A stretch of DNA of 64,000 nucleotides from positions 148,517-212,516 of the forward strand of contig CAVOJU010000030.1 of the NCBI GenBank assembly GCA_963696315.1, written 5' to 3'. The stretch comes from CAWKEY01 sp963696315 (lineage in GTDB: Bacteria > Pseudomonadota > Gammaproteobacteria > Methylococcales > Methylomonadaceae). Below are positions 10,424 to 18,549 of the stretch, in pieces. The first letter of the stretch is position 1. The number at the start of each line of letters is the position of its first letter. The notes beneath the pieces are model-generated. The model was not told the DNA's origin. It did not search any database and saw only the letters and a program-made list of their open reading frames with translations. The position numbers and the translations under genes are program-made.

Positions 10424-10894
10424 ATGTTTCATATCGTTTTGTATGAACCGGAAATCCCTGCGAATACCGGCAATATCATCCGCTTATGCGCCAACACTGG
10501 AGCGCAACTGCATCTGATTGAGCCCCTGGGTTTTGAACTGGATGACAAAAAGCTGCGCAGGGCCGGACTGGATTATCATGAATGGGTGGTGGTAAAAAAA
10601 CACGCCACCCTGGCCGATTTTGTCGGGGCTGTTAAGCCGGCGCGCATTTTTGCTTTGTCTACCAAGGGCGGGCAAAAATACGCTGAGGTTTTTTTTGAAG
10701 CTCGGGATGCTTTTTTATTTGGCCCTGAAACCCGGGGATTGCCGGAACAGGTTCTGGCTGAGTTTGAGCCGGGCAGATGTTTGTACCTGCCCATGAAAGC
10801 TGAAAGCCGTAGCCTGAATTTATCGAATACAGTTGCTATTGTGCTGTATGAGGCCTGGCGTCAGTTGGCTTTTGCTGGCGCGTTGGGCAAGTGA
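10424..10894 (+). CDS. trmL: TrmL, tRNA (cytidine/uridine-34-2'-O)-methyltransferase
   Basis: TrmL methylates the ribose of the wobble nucleotide in tRNA-Leu isoacceptors. The SPOUT-fold signatures are clear: IVLYEPEIPANTGNIIRLC at the N terminus, FGPETRGLP in the middle and LNLSNTVAIVLYEAWRQ at the end. I chose ATG 10424 because the family begins M-x-x-IVLYEPEIP; an upstream GTG at 10400 overlaps glgP and would add eight non-conserved residues. Length from 10424 is 156 aa, as in E. coli. It faces gpsA, with only 14 bases between the two stops. Confidence 0.95.
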   Translation: MFHIVLYEPEIPANTGNIIRLCANTGAQLHLIEPLGFELDDKKLRRAGLDYHEWVVVKKHATLADFVGAVKPARIFALSTKGGQKYAEVFFEARDAFLFGPETRGLPEQVLAEFEPGRCLYLPMKAESRSLNLSNTVAIVLYEAWRQLAFAGALGK

Positions 10895-10908
10895 TCAGCT
10901 TTTTGTGA

Positions 10909-11907
10909 TTACGATTCCGGCTTTTGTTCCCGCGTTAACAGGTTTTGCACGGCCGTGAGTGGCATTAAGCCTTCATATAAAACCCGGTAAGTCTGTTCTG
11001 CTATAGGCATTTCCACGCCGTATTTTTGCGCGAGCAAAAAAGTTTCCTTGGCGGCAAAAACGCCTTCGATTTCCTGGCCAATTTCACGCATGACAGATGC
11101 CCTGTCTTGGCCCTGACCCAACGCCAAACCAAAACGCCGGTTTCTGGACTGATTATCGGTGCAGGTTAACACCAGGTCGCCCAGGCCTGCCAGGCCCATG
11201 AGTGTTTCCTGTTTGCCGCCCATTTTAACGCCAAGACGAATGATTTCGTGAAGACCCCGGGTTATAAGCGCGGCGCGCGTGTTAGCGCCAAAGCCAAGGC
11301 CGTCGGCGATGCCGGCAGCAATGGCCAGGACGTTTTTAACGGCGCCGCCTACTTCCACGCCAATCATGTCAGTGCTGGTATAAGTCCTGAAATGATTGCT
11401 ATGCAGAATATCGGCCAGTTGGCTGGAAAAATCCGGTGCCGAGGCGGCAATCGTGATGGCTGTCGGCAAATTGGCGGCCACTTCGCGCGCAAAAGTAGGC
11501 CCTGACAATACCGCAACCGGCGTTTGCGCAGAAAAAATATCGGCAACTATTTCATGCAGTAAACAGCCATCGTCGGGATTAAAACCCTTGGTTGCCCAGG
11601 CAATTTTTATATCGGACGATAAATAGGGCTTCAGGTGAAGCAGGGTATCTTTAAATGCATGGCTTGGAACAGAAGCCAATAGCAGATTGCTGAATGCAGC
11701 GACGTCGGCCAGATCGGCGGTGACGGCCAGATTTTCGGGAAAAACTATATCAGGCAGGTACTGCTTGTTTTGCCGGTCACGGGCAAGGGCTGCAATGTGA
11801 TCTGATTGATGTCCCCATAATAATGTGTGGCAACCGTTTCTGGCTGCCAGTAGCGCGAGCGCGGTTCCCCAGGAGCCGGCACCCAGGATGGCTATTTTTC
11901 GAGCCAT
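10909..11907 (-). CDS. gpsA: glycerol-3-phosphate dehydrogenase [NAD(P)+]
   Basis: GpsA reduces dihydroxyacetone phosphate to sn-glycerol-3-phosphate for phospholipid synthesis. The 332-aa product starts with a Rossmann motif (IAILGAGSWGTALA) and contains the family stretches LSGPTFAREVA, GGAVKNVLAIAAGIADGL and GLAGLGDLVLTCT. Length is normal. Its ATG shares one base with the secB stop (TGATG), so it is translationally coupled to secB, the same secB-gpsA order as in enteric bacteria. Confidence 0.97.
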   Translation of the reverse strand: MARKIAILGAGSWGTALALLAARNGCHTLLWGHQSDHIAALARDRQNKQYLPDIVFPENLAVTADLADVAAFSNLLLASVPSHAFKDTLLHLKPYLSSDIKIAWATKGFNPDDGCLLHEIVADIFSAQTPVAVLSGPTFAREVAANLPTAITIAASAPDFSSQLADILHSNHFRTYTSTDMIGVEVGGAVKNVLAIAAGIADGLGFGANTRAALITRGLHEIIRLGVKMGGKQETLMGLAGLGDLVLTCTDNQSRNRRFGLALGQGQDRASVMREIGQEIEGVFAAKETFLLAQKYGVEMPIAEQTYRVLYEGLMPLTAVQNLLTREQKPES

Positions 11908-12377
11908 CAGTTGATAGTGGATGAGCCAGGCGCTTGCTGCTGAGACTGCTGCAAATGCTGCGCGTACAAGGCATCAAAATTAACTGGCGCTAGCAGCAAT
12001 TGTGGAAATCCGCCTTTGGCCACAAGGTCAGAGACCGCTTCTCTGGCATAGGGAAACAAAATGTTGGGACAGAAACTACCCACCATGGGGCCCATTTCCT
12101 GTTCGGTAAAACCAGTCAAAGAAAAAATACCGGCCTGGTTGACTTCAACGAGATAGGCTGTGGTATCGGCACTTTTTACCGTAATGGTTACCGTAAGGGC
12201 AACTTCAAACAGTGAATTTTCTAAAGGTTCAACATGGGTGCCCAGATTAAAATCGACGCTAGGCTCCCATTTGTCGATAAAAATCTTTGGCGAATTCGGT
12301 GTTTCAAAGGACACGTCCTTGGTATAGATTTTCTGAATGGAAAACTGTTTTTCTACGCTATTGGTTTCTTCGGCCAT
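11907..12377 (-). CDS. secB: SecB, export chaperone
   Basis: SecB is the cytoplasmic tetrameric chaperone that hands unfolded preproteins to SecA. The 156-aa product carries family motifs FSIQKIYTKDVSFETPNSP, QAGIFSLTGF, CPNILFPYARE and GGFPQLLLAPVNFDALY; length is typical. It overlaps gpsA by one base and lies about 60 bases downstream of the rhodanese gene yibN, an arrangement shared with other gammaproteobacteria. Confidence 0.97.
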   Translation of the reverse strand: MAEETNSVEKQFSIQKIYTKDVSFETPNSPKIFIDKWEPSVDFNLGTHVEPLENSLFEVALTVTITVKSADTTAYLVEVNQAGIFSLTGFTEQEMGPMVGSFCPNILFPYAREAVSDLVAKGGFPQLLLAPVNFDALYAQHLQQSQQQAPGSSTIN

Positions 12378-12436
12378 GACGAACTTGATGGGTTGGTGGG
12401 TTTAAATGGTAAAAAAGACGAAAGCAGGATAAAACT

Positions 12437-12880
12437 CTAGCTTTTGCTGGTAATTTTTATAGGAAACTTGTAATCAGTCTCCCAGGACTGCATGCCCCCG
12501 GTAATGACGAATACCTGGGTAAAGCCGGCTTTGGTTAATATCTTGCCAGCCGATGCCGAGCGTGTCCCGGTCTGGCAGGCAATGAGAACGGGCTTGTTTT
12601 TGTAATCATCCAGCTTCGGCAGATGTTCAGCCAATTTGCCCAGCGGGGTATTAATAGCCGTTTCAATATGACCTTGCGCAAATTCGGTAGGCTCGCGCAC
12701 ATCAATAATGAGCAGGTCGCTATCGCTAGCGTTCATTTTAGCGACTGCCTGTAAAGGGGAAATATGGCTGAACTTTTTGAAGGCAGTGTCAAAAAATTCC
12801 TGAATTAACAGAAAGGTCACGACGGCCAGTGCGAGTGACAGAATATAGTGATTAAGAATAAATTCGAGATAGCGATCCAT
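12437..12880 (-). CDS. yibN: YibN, membrane-anchored rhodanese-like protein
   Basis: Single-domain rhodanese with an N-terminal membrane anchor (about residues 8-27, hydrophobic) and the active-site loop CQTGTRS with the catalytic cysteine near residue 102; DVREPTEFAQGHI is the CH2A-type motif. Rhodaneses transfer sulfane sulfur; the physiological partner of YibN is not established by sequence. Its position next to secB-gpsA and near gpmI matches the enteric yibN locus. Length (147 aa) is typical. Confidence 0.9.
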   Translation of the reverse strand: MDRYLEFILNHYILSLALAVVTFLLIQEFFDTAFKKFSHISPLQAVAKMNASDSDLLIIDVREPTEFAQGHIETAINTPLGKLAEHLPKLDDYKNKPVLIACQTGTRSASAGKILTKAGFTQVFVITGGMQSWETDYKFPIKITSKS

Positions 12881-12918
12881 GGATAATTGTACTGATTAAA
12901 GTTAGTGGGGGAATAGGC

Positions 12919-13233
12919 TTAGTGATTGGAGCAGAAAACATCACGCATCATTTTGATAAGTTGCAGCATGCGTTCGTCGTCAATGTAGTAAAAAACACGA
13001 TTGGCTTCCTTTTTACTACCCAGAATGTTTTTTTCTCTAAGAATCGCCAGATGCTGAGAAATATTGCTCTGGCTGGTGCCAACCTGGTCAACAATGTCTT
13101 GTACACTGACAGAGTGAGTGCCGAGTACGCACAGTATTTTTAAACGCAAGGGATGAGACATGGCCTTTAAGCAGCGAGCCGCTCTGGCAATGTCGGCGTC
13201 ATCATACAAAATGTCTTGATTTTTCGTTTCCAT
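12919..13233 (-). CDS. ArsR/SmtB-family transcriptional regulator
   Basis: A 104-aa winged-helix protein. Residues LKAMSHPLRLKILCVL and the recognition-helix stretch VGTSQSNISQHLAILR are diagnostic of ArsR-type repressors; INDERMLQL-like VYYIDDERMLQLIKMM closes the fold. I see no ELCVC-type arsenic motif on the alpha-3 helix. One cysteine sits in ILCVLGTH and another near the C terminus (FCSNH), so a metal or sulfur/redox ligand is possible but unproven. It lies just upstream of yibN on the same strand and may control that sulfur-transfer gene. It is divergent from gpmI. Confidence 0.88.
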   Translation of the reverse strand: METKNQDILYDDADIARAARCLKAMSHPLRLKILCVLGTHSVSVQDIVDQVGTSQSNISQHLAILREKNILGSKKEANRVFYYIDDERMLQLIKMMRDVFCSNH

Positions 13234-13334
13234 AGGGCTGCTTGATGCTACTGGATTACTAGGTCTCTATTTTAACTAGAAGAATTCACAAAAGAATTAT
13301 TTATGCACAACTGTTGCTAATGTGTATTTGTTAA

Positions 13335-13376
13335 TATAATGACTACTTGCTTAGGGATTTTGCCACATTGGCAAAA
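13335..13376 (+). promoter_or_regulatory. candidate gpmI promoter with palindrome
   Basis: A TATAAT at 13335-13340 is followed by a perfect palindrome, TTTTGCCA-CAT-TGGCAAAA (13358-13376), in the spacer between the ArsR-type gene and gpmI. The dyad sits just past the -10, a place where an operator would act, but no binding protein can be named. Confidence 0.35.
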
Positions 13377-13507
13377 TACAAAAAACCAGTAAATCTTACA
13401 AAATGATACAGTATTTTAAACCGTTTTGGGTAACGGAGAATGCAACCGTCAATTCGTAAGCGCATTAATCAATGCAGGGTTTATTTACTTTCGGGGATAA
13501 ATAATAG

Positions 13508-15052
13508 ATGTTGAATCGACCAAAGCCATTAGTATTACTGATTCTTGACGGATTCGGCTACTCACGGGACACAAAATACAATGCCATTGCCATGGCGGAA
13601 ACGCCCTGTTGGGACAGATTGCAAAGGGATTATCCCATGACCTTACTGAATTGTTCCGGTAACGTAGTCGGGTTGCCGGACGAGCAAATGGGTAACTCGG
13701 AAGTAGGGCATCTGCATATAGGTAGCGGCCGATATGTGCCTCAAGAACTGTCAAGAGTCGGCGATGCTATCAAGGACGGCAGTTTTTTTAGCAATCCCGT
13801 GCTGTGTCAGGCTGTTGATGATGCTAAAGCCAAAGACAAGGCGTTGCATGTTTTCGGCTTGTTATCGCCCGGCGGCGTGCACAGTCACGAAAGCCAGATT
13901 GCAGCAATGCTTGAGCTGGCGGCCAAGAGGGGTTTGAAAAAAATATATCTGCATGCCTTTTTGGATGGCCGGGATGTGCCGCCGCAAAGCGCAGGCTCTT
14001 CCATAGCCCTGATGGAGGCGAAATTTGCCGAACTGGGTGCTGGGCGAATTGCTTCAATCACGGGGCGCTTTTATGCGATGGACAGGGACAACCGCTGGGA
14101 GCGGGTCAAGCAGGCCTATGATCTGATTGCCAAGGGCGCTGCCAGTCATTATGCCGAGTCTGCCAGCCAGGCATTGGAAGCCGCCTATAGTCGCGGTGAA
14201 ACCGATGAATTCGTGCTGCCGACGGCGATCACCGATGCTGCACATCCTGTAGTGGTGCTGGATCCTGAAGATTCTATCGTGTACATGAATTTTCGTGCGG
14301 ATCGTGCCCGCGAGCTGTGCCGGGCACTGACGGAAACGCCGTTCGAGCCCTTTGACAGGGGGTGTGAGGCGCATAAAGGCTATTTTGCTACCCTGACGCA
14401 ATATCATGAAGCCTTCGATTACAACGTGGTATTCCCGCCGATGGATGTCAAAAACGGATTGGGAGAGGTGTTATCCAATCTGGGCATGACCCAGTTAAGG
14501 CTGGCGGAAACCGAAAAATATGCGCATGTTACGTTTTTTCTAAATGGCGGCGTCGATACGCCGTTTCCTGGGGAAGATAGAATTTTAGTACCCTCACCAA
14601 AAGTCAGAACTTACGATCTGCAGCCGGAGATGAGCGCTCCGGAAGTGACTGATCACATGGTCGAAGCCATAACGGGCGGCAAATACGATGTCATTATCTG
14701 TAATTATGCCAATTGCGACATGGTCGGACATACAGGAGTGGTTGATGCGGCTATTTTGGCGGTGCAGGCGGTCGATGCGTCATTGGAACGCATAGTGGAT
14801 GCCTTGCTGGCCGTTGGGGGGCGTATGCTGGTGACCGCCGATCATGGCAACATCGAACAAATGCGCGATGATGAATCGGGCCAGCCGCACACGGCGCATA
14901 CCACAAACCAGGTGCCTCTGGTGTATGTCGGCGGTGATAAGCAGCTCATGAAGGGAGGCAGCCTGTCCGATCTTGCGCCGACTATGCTGGCTATTTTAGG
15001 TGTTGAACAGCCTATTGAAATGACCGGCAAATCTCTGATCAAGTCAGCTTAG
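13508..15052 (+). CDS. gpmI: phosphoglycerate mutase, cofactor-independent
   Basis: GpmI interconverts 3- and 2-phosphoglycerate with two manganese ions. The 514-aa product has the metal site LLILDGFG near the start, the phosphoserine loop MGNSEVGHLHIGSGR (serine near residue 64), FLDGRDVPPQSA, FRADRAREL and the C-terminal TADHGNIEQM and HTAHTTNQVPLVYVG. Length is standard. It starts the gpmI-envC-ctpA unit, seven bases before envC. Confidence 0.97.
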   Translation: MLNRPKPLVLLILDGFGYSRDTKYNAIAMAETPCWDRLQRDYPMTLLNCSGNVVGLPDEQMGNSEVGHLHIGSGRYVPQELSRVGDAIKDGSFFSNPVLCQAVDDAKAKDKALHVFGLLSPGGVHSHESQIAAMLELAAKRGLKKIYLHAFLDGRDVPPQSAGSSIALMEAKFAELGAGRIASITGRFYAMDRDNRWERVKQAYDLIAKGAASHYAESASQALEAAYSRGETDEFVLPTAITDAAHPVVVLDPEDSIVYMNFRADRARELCRALTETPFEPFDRGCEAHKGYFATLTQYHEAFDYNVVFPPMDVKNGLGEVLSNLGMTQLRLAETEKYAHVTFFLNGGVDTPFPGEDRILVPSPKVRTYDLQPEMSAPEVTDHMVEAITGGKYDVIICNYANCDMVGHTGVVDAAILAVQAVDASLERIVDALLAVGGRMLVTADHGNIEQMRDDESGQPHTAHTTNQVPLVYVGGDKQLMKGGSLSDLAPTMLAILGVEQPIEMTGKSLIKSA

Positions 15053-15059
15053 TCAAGGC

Positions 15060-16319
15060 ATGCGTAAGCGGATAGTTGTTTGTTTGCTGCTGAGTGCCGT
15101 CTGTATTCGCGAAGGTATTGCTGATGTTGAGCAACAAGCCAAGGAACTAAATGCGATTCAGGCAGGTATTAAGTCAATCTGGCAGAAAATGCAAAGCATT
15201 CAGTTGCAAAAAAAGACTATCCACACTCAGCTGGAAGAAATTGAAAACCGCTATGGGGAAACGGCAGCTGTGTTGAATACGCTTCGGGAACAGATTGAGC
15301 AAAAACGACAAAATCTCGTCAGTATTCACCAGCAGATGGAACAAAATCAGGATGAGATCAGCCGGCAAAGCAAGGCGCTGGCCGGGCAGATTAGATCGGC
15401 CTATGTGATGGGTCAAAAGGAAAAGCTCAAGCTCGTGCTCAATCAGGAAGATCCCGGGATGTTCAGCCGGATAATGGTATATTACGATTATCTTACCAAG
15501 GCGCGCTTAAATAAACTGGCGGGCATTGAGGCAATTTTGCAGCGTCTGGGCCAGCTCGATCAGCAAAAGCAACAGGAAGCAGAACAGCTCATGCAAGATA
15601 TGGAGCAGGCAAAATCAGAACAGATCGTGCTTGAGGATGTCAGAAAGCAGAGAAATGAACTACTGGCGCAGTTAGGCCAGGAATTTTCCAGCAATGAACA
15701 GGAACTCCAGCGTTTAAAAGAAAGCGAAAATAAACTGCAAAGCTTGATTGCTTCACTGCAGCAAGCCTCCGAGGAGAGCGCTTTTGCAGCAGCGGAAACC
15801 GAGGATGAAGAAAAGGCGGAAGCAGAATCCAATTCGCTAGTGCAGGGCGTTCCCGAGTCTGAGATGCAAGTTGCCAAAGAAAAAGATAATACAGCTGAAC
15901 TCAAAACGGAGTTTATATCTGCGAAGGGCGATTTTCCGGCGCTTAAAGGCAAATTACCCTGGCCTGTGTCAGGCAGGCTGGCACAAAAATTCGGCAGCCC
16001 TCGCCTGGAGAGCCGCTGGGATGGAGTTTTAATCGATGCCGGAGAAGGTACGGCAATTCGCGCAGTGACCAGCGGCAAGGTGGTTTACGCACAATGGCTG
16101 CGAGGCTATGGTTTATTGACTATTATTGATCACGGTAAAGGTTTTATGACGCTGTATGCTTTTAACCAAAGTCTGTACAAGAAAATGGGTGATTGGGTAG
16201 AGTCCGGTGACGTGATTGCTGCTGTAGGACAAAGCGGCGGGCGCAGCCAGCCGGGCTTATATTTTGGAATACGCAAGAAAGGCATCGCAGTTGATCCTAT
16301 GGAATGGTGCCGGAAATAA
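15060..16319 (+). CDS. envC: EnvC-like murein hydrolase activator
   Basis: Periplasmic protein that, in the EnvC family, activates AmiA/AmiB amidases at the division septum. The 419-aa product has an N-terminal export signal, long coiled coils (about residues 25-230) and a C-terminal LytM/M23 domain. The LytM domain looks catalytically degenerate: the usual zinc-binding HxxxD and HxH are replaced (DGVLIDAGEG, LYFGIRKKG), exactly as in EnvC, so it is an activator and not a peptidase. The ATG is preceded by AAGG. It follows gpmI and precedes ctpA, as in many gammaproteobacteria. Confidence 0.92.
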   Translation: MRKRIVVCLLLSAVCIREGIADVEQQAKELNAIQAGIKSIWQKMQSIQLQKKTIHTQLEEIENRYGETAAVLNTLREQIEQKRQNLVSIHQQMEQNQDEISRQSKALAGQIRSAYVMGQKEKLKLVLNQEDPGMFSRIMVYYDYLTKARLNKLAGIEAILQRLGQLDQQKQQEAEQLMQDMEQAKSEQIVLEDVRKQRNELLAQLGQEFSSNEQELQRLKESENKLQSLIASLQQASEESAFAAAETEDEEKAEAESNSLVQGVPESEMQVAKEKDNTAELKTEFISAKGDFPALKGKLPWPVSGRLAQKFGSPRLESRWDGVLIDAGEGTAIRAVTSGKVVYAQWLRGYGLLTIIDHGKGFMTLYAFNQSLYKKMGDWVESGDVIAAVGQSGGRSQPGLYFGIRKKGIAVDPMEWCRK

Positions 16320-16388
16320 GTGGCGATCAATACGGTTAATAGCAATATGATCATTTTAGGAAATCAAGTAGTTGGAGTTTTAAGGCAC

Positions 16389-17702
16389 ATGCTAAAAAAG
16401 AAAAATTTGTTTATTTTGTCCATGGGCATGCTCTTGGGTGTTTTTATTGCCACCTGCGGCAGTGTCTTCGCCGATTTGGATAAAGTAGAAACCCCTGTGG
16501 CTGATACAGAAACACTGCCTTTTGAAGATCTGCGCACCTTTACAGAAATTTTTGGGCGCATCAAAAGAGATTATGTCGAGCCAGTTTCGGATAAAAAATT
16601 GCTCGAAGATGCGATCAGAGGCATGCTGAGCGGGCTCGATCCGCATTCGGCCTATCTGGTGGCAGAGGAATATCAGGAGCTAAAAGAAGGTACGACAGGA
16701 CAGTTTGGCGGCCTCGGTATTGAGGTGACCATGGAAAACGGCTTTGTTAAAGTGGTTTCGCCCATTGATGATACGCCCGCGCAAAAAGCCGGTATAAAAA
16801 CCGGCGATCTGATAGTCAAGCTGGATGATTTGCCGGTCAAAGGTATGGCCTTGAATGATGCGGTCAAGATTATGCGAGGCCCGCCGGGCAGCAAAATCCT
16901 GCTCACCATTGTTCGTGAAGGTGCGGAAGCGCCGTTAAAAATAACCATCACGCGCGACATCATTAAAGTTAAAAGCGTGAAGAGCCGGATGCTGGAGAAG
17001 GGGTATGGTTACATTCGCATCAGCAGTTTCCAATCCGGAACTGGCGACAATCTTAAGCAAGGTATTGCCCAGCTGAAAAAAGAAAATGGCGGCAATTTAA
17101 AGGGCTTGGTGCTCGATTTGAGAAACAATCCTGGCGGTGTATTGAATGCAGCGGTTGAAGTCAGTGATGCCTTTATAAGGAGCGGGCTCATTGTTTATAC
17201 CGAAGGCCGTATTGAGAATTCAGAAATGCGCTTTAATGCGGCTCCTGACGATCTTCTCGATGGGGCAAATATGGTTGTGCTGATTAATGCCGGCTCGGCA
17301 TCTGCCTCCGAGATTGTTGCGGGCGCCCTGCAGGATCAAAAACGTGCGGTCATTATGGGCGAAAAGTCCTTCGGTAAAGGCTCGGTGCAAACGATACTGC
17401 CGACGACTAATGGCGCCGCGGTAAAACTGACCACGGCCCGTTACTACACCCCTTCAGGGCGATCAATACAGGCCGAAGGCATTGAACCCGATATTACCCT
17501 GGCGCGGGTAAAGCTGGAGTCGTTGGACAAGACTGAATTCAAGCCGGTCAAGGAAGCTGATTTATCCCATCATTTGGAAAACGGCAAGAAAGAGCAGAAA
17601 GAACTGAGTCTTGAGGAAGATAAAGAAGCCTTGGATACGCAGGATTATCCCTTGTACCAAGCGCTGACCTTGTTAAAAGGCATTAGCATTATCAGGAAGT
17701 AA
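16389..17702 (+). CDS. ctpA: carboxy-terminal processing peptidase (S41)
   Basis: Periplasmic or membrane-bound protease of the CtpA/Prc type. Seen: an N-terminal hydrophobic anchor (LFILSMGMLLGVFIATC), a PDZ domain (GGLGIEVTMENG to LLTIVREG) and the S41 catalytic core with serine in NAGSASASEIVAGAL and lysine in GEKSFGKGSVQT. The frame is open from a GTG at 16320 directly behind the envC stop, but ATG 16389 starts right before the signal-anchor and is my choice; it gives 437 aa. It ends the gpmI-envC-ctpA unit, with a strong terminator after it. Confidence 0.92.
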   Translation: MLKKKNLFILSMGMLLGVFIATCGSVFADLDKVETPVADTETLPFEDLRTFTEIFGRIKRDYVEPVSDKKLLEDAIRGMLSGLDPHSAYLVAEEYQELKEGTTGQFGGLGIEVTMENGFVKVVSPIDDTPAQKAGIKTGDLIVKLDDLPVKGMALNDAVKIMRGPPGSKILLTIVREGAEAPLKITITRDIIKVKSVKSRMLEKGYGYIRISSFQSGTGDNLKQGIAQLKKENGGNLKGLVLDLRNNPGGVLNAAVEVSDAFIRSGLIVYTEGRIENSEMRFNAAPDDLLDGANMVVLINAGSASASEIVAGALQDQKRAVIMGEKSFGKGSVQTILPTTNGAAVKLTTARYYTPSGRSIQAEGIEPDITLARVKLESLDKTEFKPVKEADLSHHLENGKKEQKELSLEEDKEALDTQDYPLYQALTLLKGISIIRK

Positions 17703-17766
17703 AGCCGGGGTGCTCATCAAGACATGAGCGTTGGCTGATTAAATTACAGTGATGCTTTGTTAACAA

Positions 17767-17810
17767 AACCAGCCGCGGCAACACAGATGTTTGCCGCGGC
17801 TGGTTTTTTT
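17767..17810 (+). terminator. strong Rho-independent terminator after ctpA
   Basis: AACCAGCCGCGGCAA pairs perfectly with TTGCCGCGGCTGGTT across a 9-base loop, then a run of T. It ends the gpmI-envC-ctpA transcript. Confidence 0.92.
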
Positions 17811-18041
17811 ATGCGCCCGATTTTGTGGTGCTGATAGCTTGAGTTTAAACAGCTTGTAGATTTCAGAGCAAATTCATGCGCACGGACGGGCTATTAGGCA
17901 CATAAGCTTTAAGAATTCAGTGTATTGAAATGCAGGTAAGCGGTTTTTTGATAGTTAGCGGAAAAACAATTGAATTGACGTGTCGCCTTCGCCGGGCTGA
18001 GTTCAGTGGACTTGCGGAGCAGGCTAAAGATTGGGCATTTA
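17811..18041. other. intergenic region, no gene seen
   Basis: The region lies between the ctpA terminator and the terminator of the opposing sulfite-reductase pair. A 56-codon plus-strand frame from ATG 17930 reads through the minus-strand terminator hairpin and is not considered real. Nothing else is recognised. Confidence 0.5.
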
Positions 18042-18079
18042 AGAAAAAGCCGGGGGCGCGCTGCTCTTGCGCCCCTGGC
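18042..18079 (-). terminator. Rho-independent terminator of the sulfite-reductase pair
   Basis: On the minus strand GCCAGGGGCGC pairs with GCGCCCCCGGC (one mismatch) around a 9-base loop and is followed by TTTTTCTT. It sits just past the DUF934 stop. Confidence 0.85.
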
Positions 18080-18096
18080 CTTCTGTCTGTTGCAGA

Positions 18097-18549
18097 TTAG
18101 TTAATGGATTGTTGATAATTGACCGTGAAGTCATTCAGTGCAGAAAGCGCGACGGGCAGATCTTCCGCTTTTGCAAAATTAAATGCGTTGACGCCCACAC
18201 GCGATAAGTAATATGCCTGATCAGGCAGGCATTGGCCGCTGGCCCTGAGTTCCCCCTGGTAATGATAGCGCCTACGCAGCAGCCAGGCATGAGAAAAACA
18301 GCGGCCATCACCAAAAGAGGGAAAATTCAATTCTATGAGTTGAATGTCTTTGAGGTCGTCGGCAATGTCTGCCACTGAGTCGGCAGGTGCAAGCCTTACG
18401 CCCACTTTGCCGTCATGGTTCAGTAACACAGGTTTGTCCTTTTTCCATCGGGCCAGTGAAACACAGATGTCGCCGGCTTTGAGTTCGGCATCGTCTTCAA
18501 CATAGCTCCAGGTGTCGTCAATAATCTGTTTGTCTTTAATGATCTGCAT
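18097..18549 (-). CDS. DUF934 protein, sulfite-reductase partner
   Basis: A 150-aa soluble protein of the DUF934 family, known from genomes as a frequent neighbour of siroheme sulfite/nitrite reductases in proteobacteria. Family-like stretches are DICVSLARWK, LIELNFPSFGDGRCFSHAWLLRRR and ARGQCLPDQAYYLSRVGVNAF-like ASGQCLPDQAYYLSRVG. Its start overlaps the end of the reductase gene by 14 bases, so translation is coupled. The molecular role is unknown; a role in assimilatory sulfite reduction is inferred from context only. Confidence 0.88.
   Translation of the reverse strand: MQIIKDKQIIDDTWSYVEDDAELKAGDICVSLARWKKDKPVLLNHDGKVGVRLAPADSVADIADDLKDIQLIELNFPSFGDGRCFSHAWLLRRRYHYQGELRASGQCLPDQAYYLSRVGVNAFNFAKAEDLPVALSALNDFTVNYQQSIN

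Noticed and set aside
17930..18100. 56-codon plus-strand frame between ctpA and the DUF934 gene
   Set aside because: It reads through a clear minus-strand terminator hairpin and its product resembles nothing.
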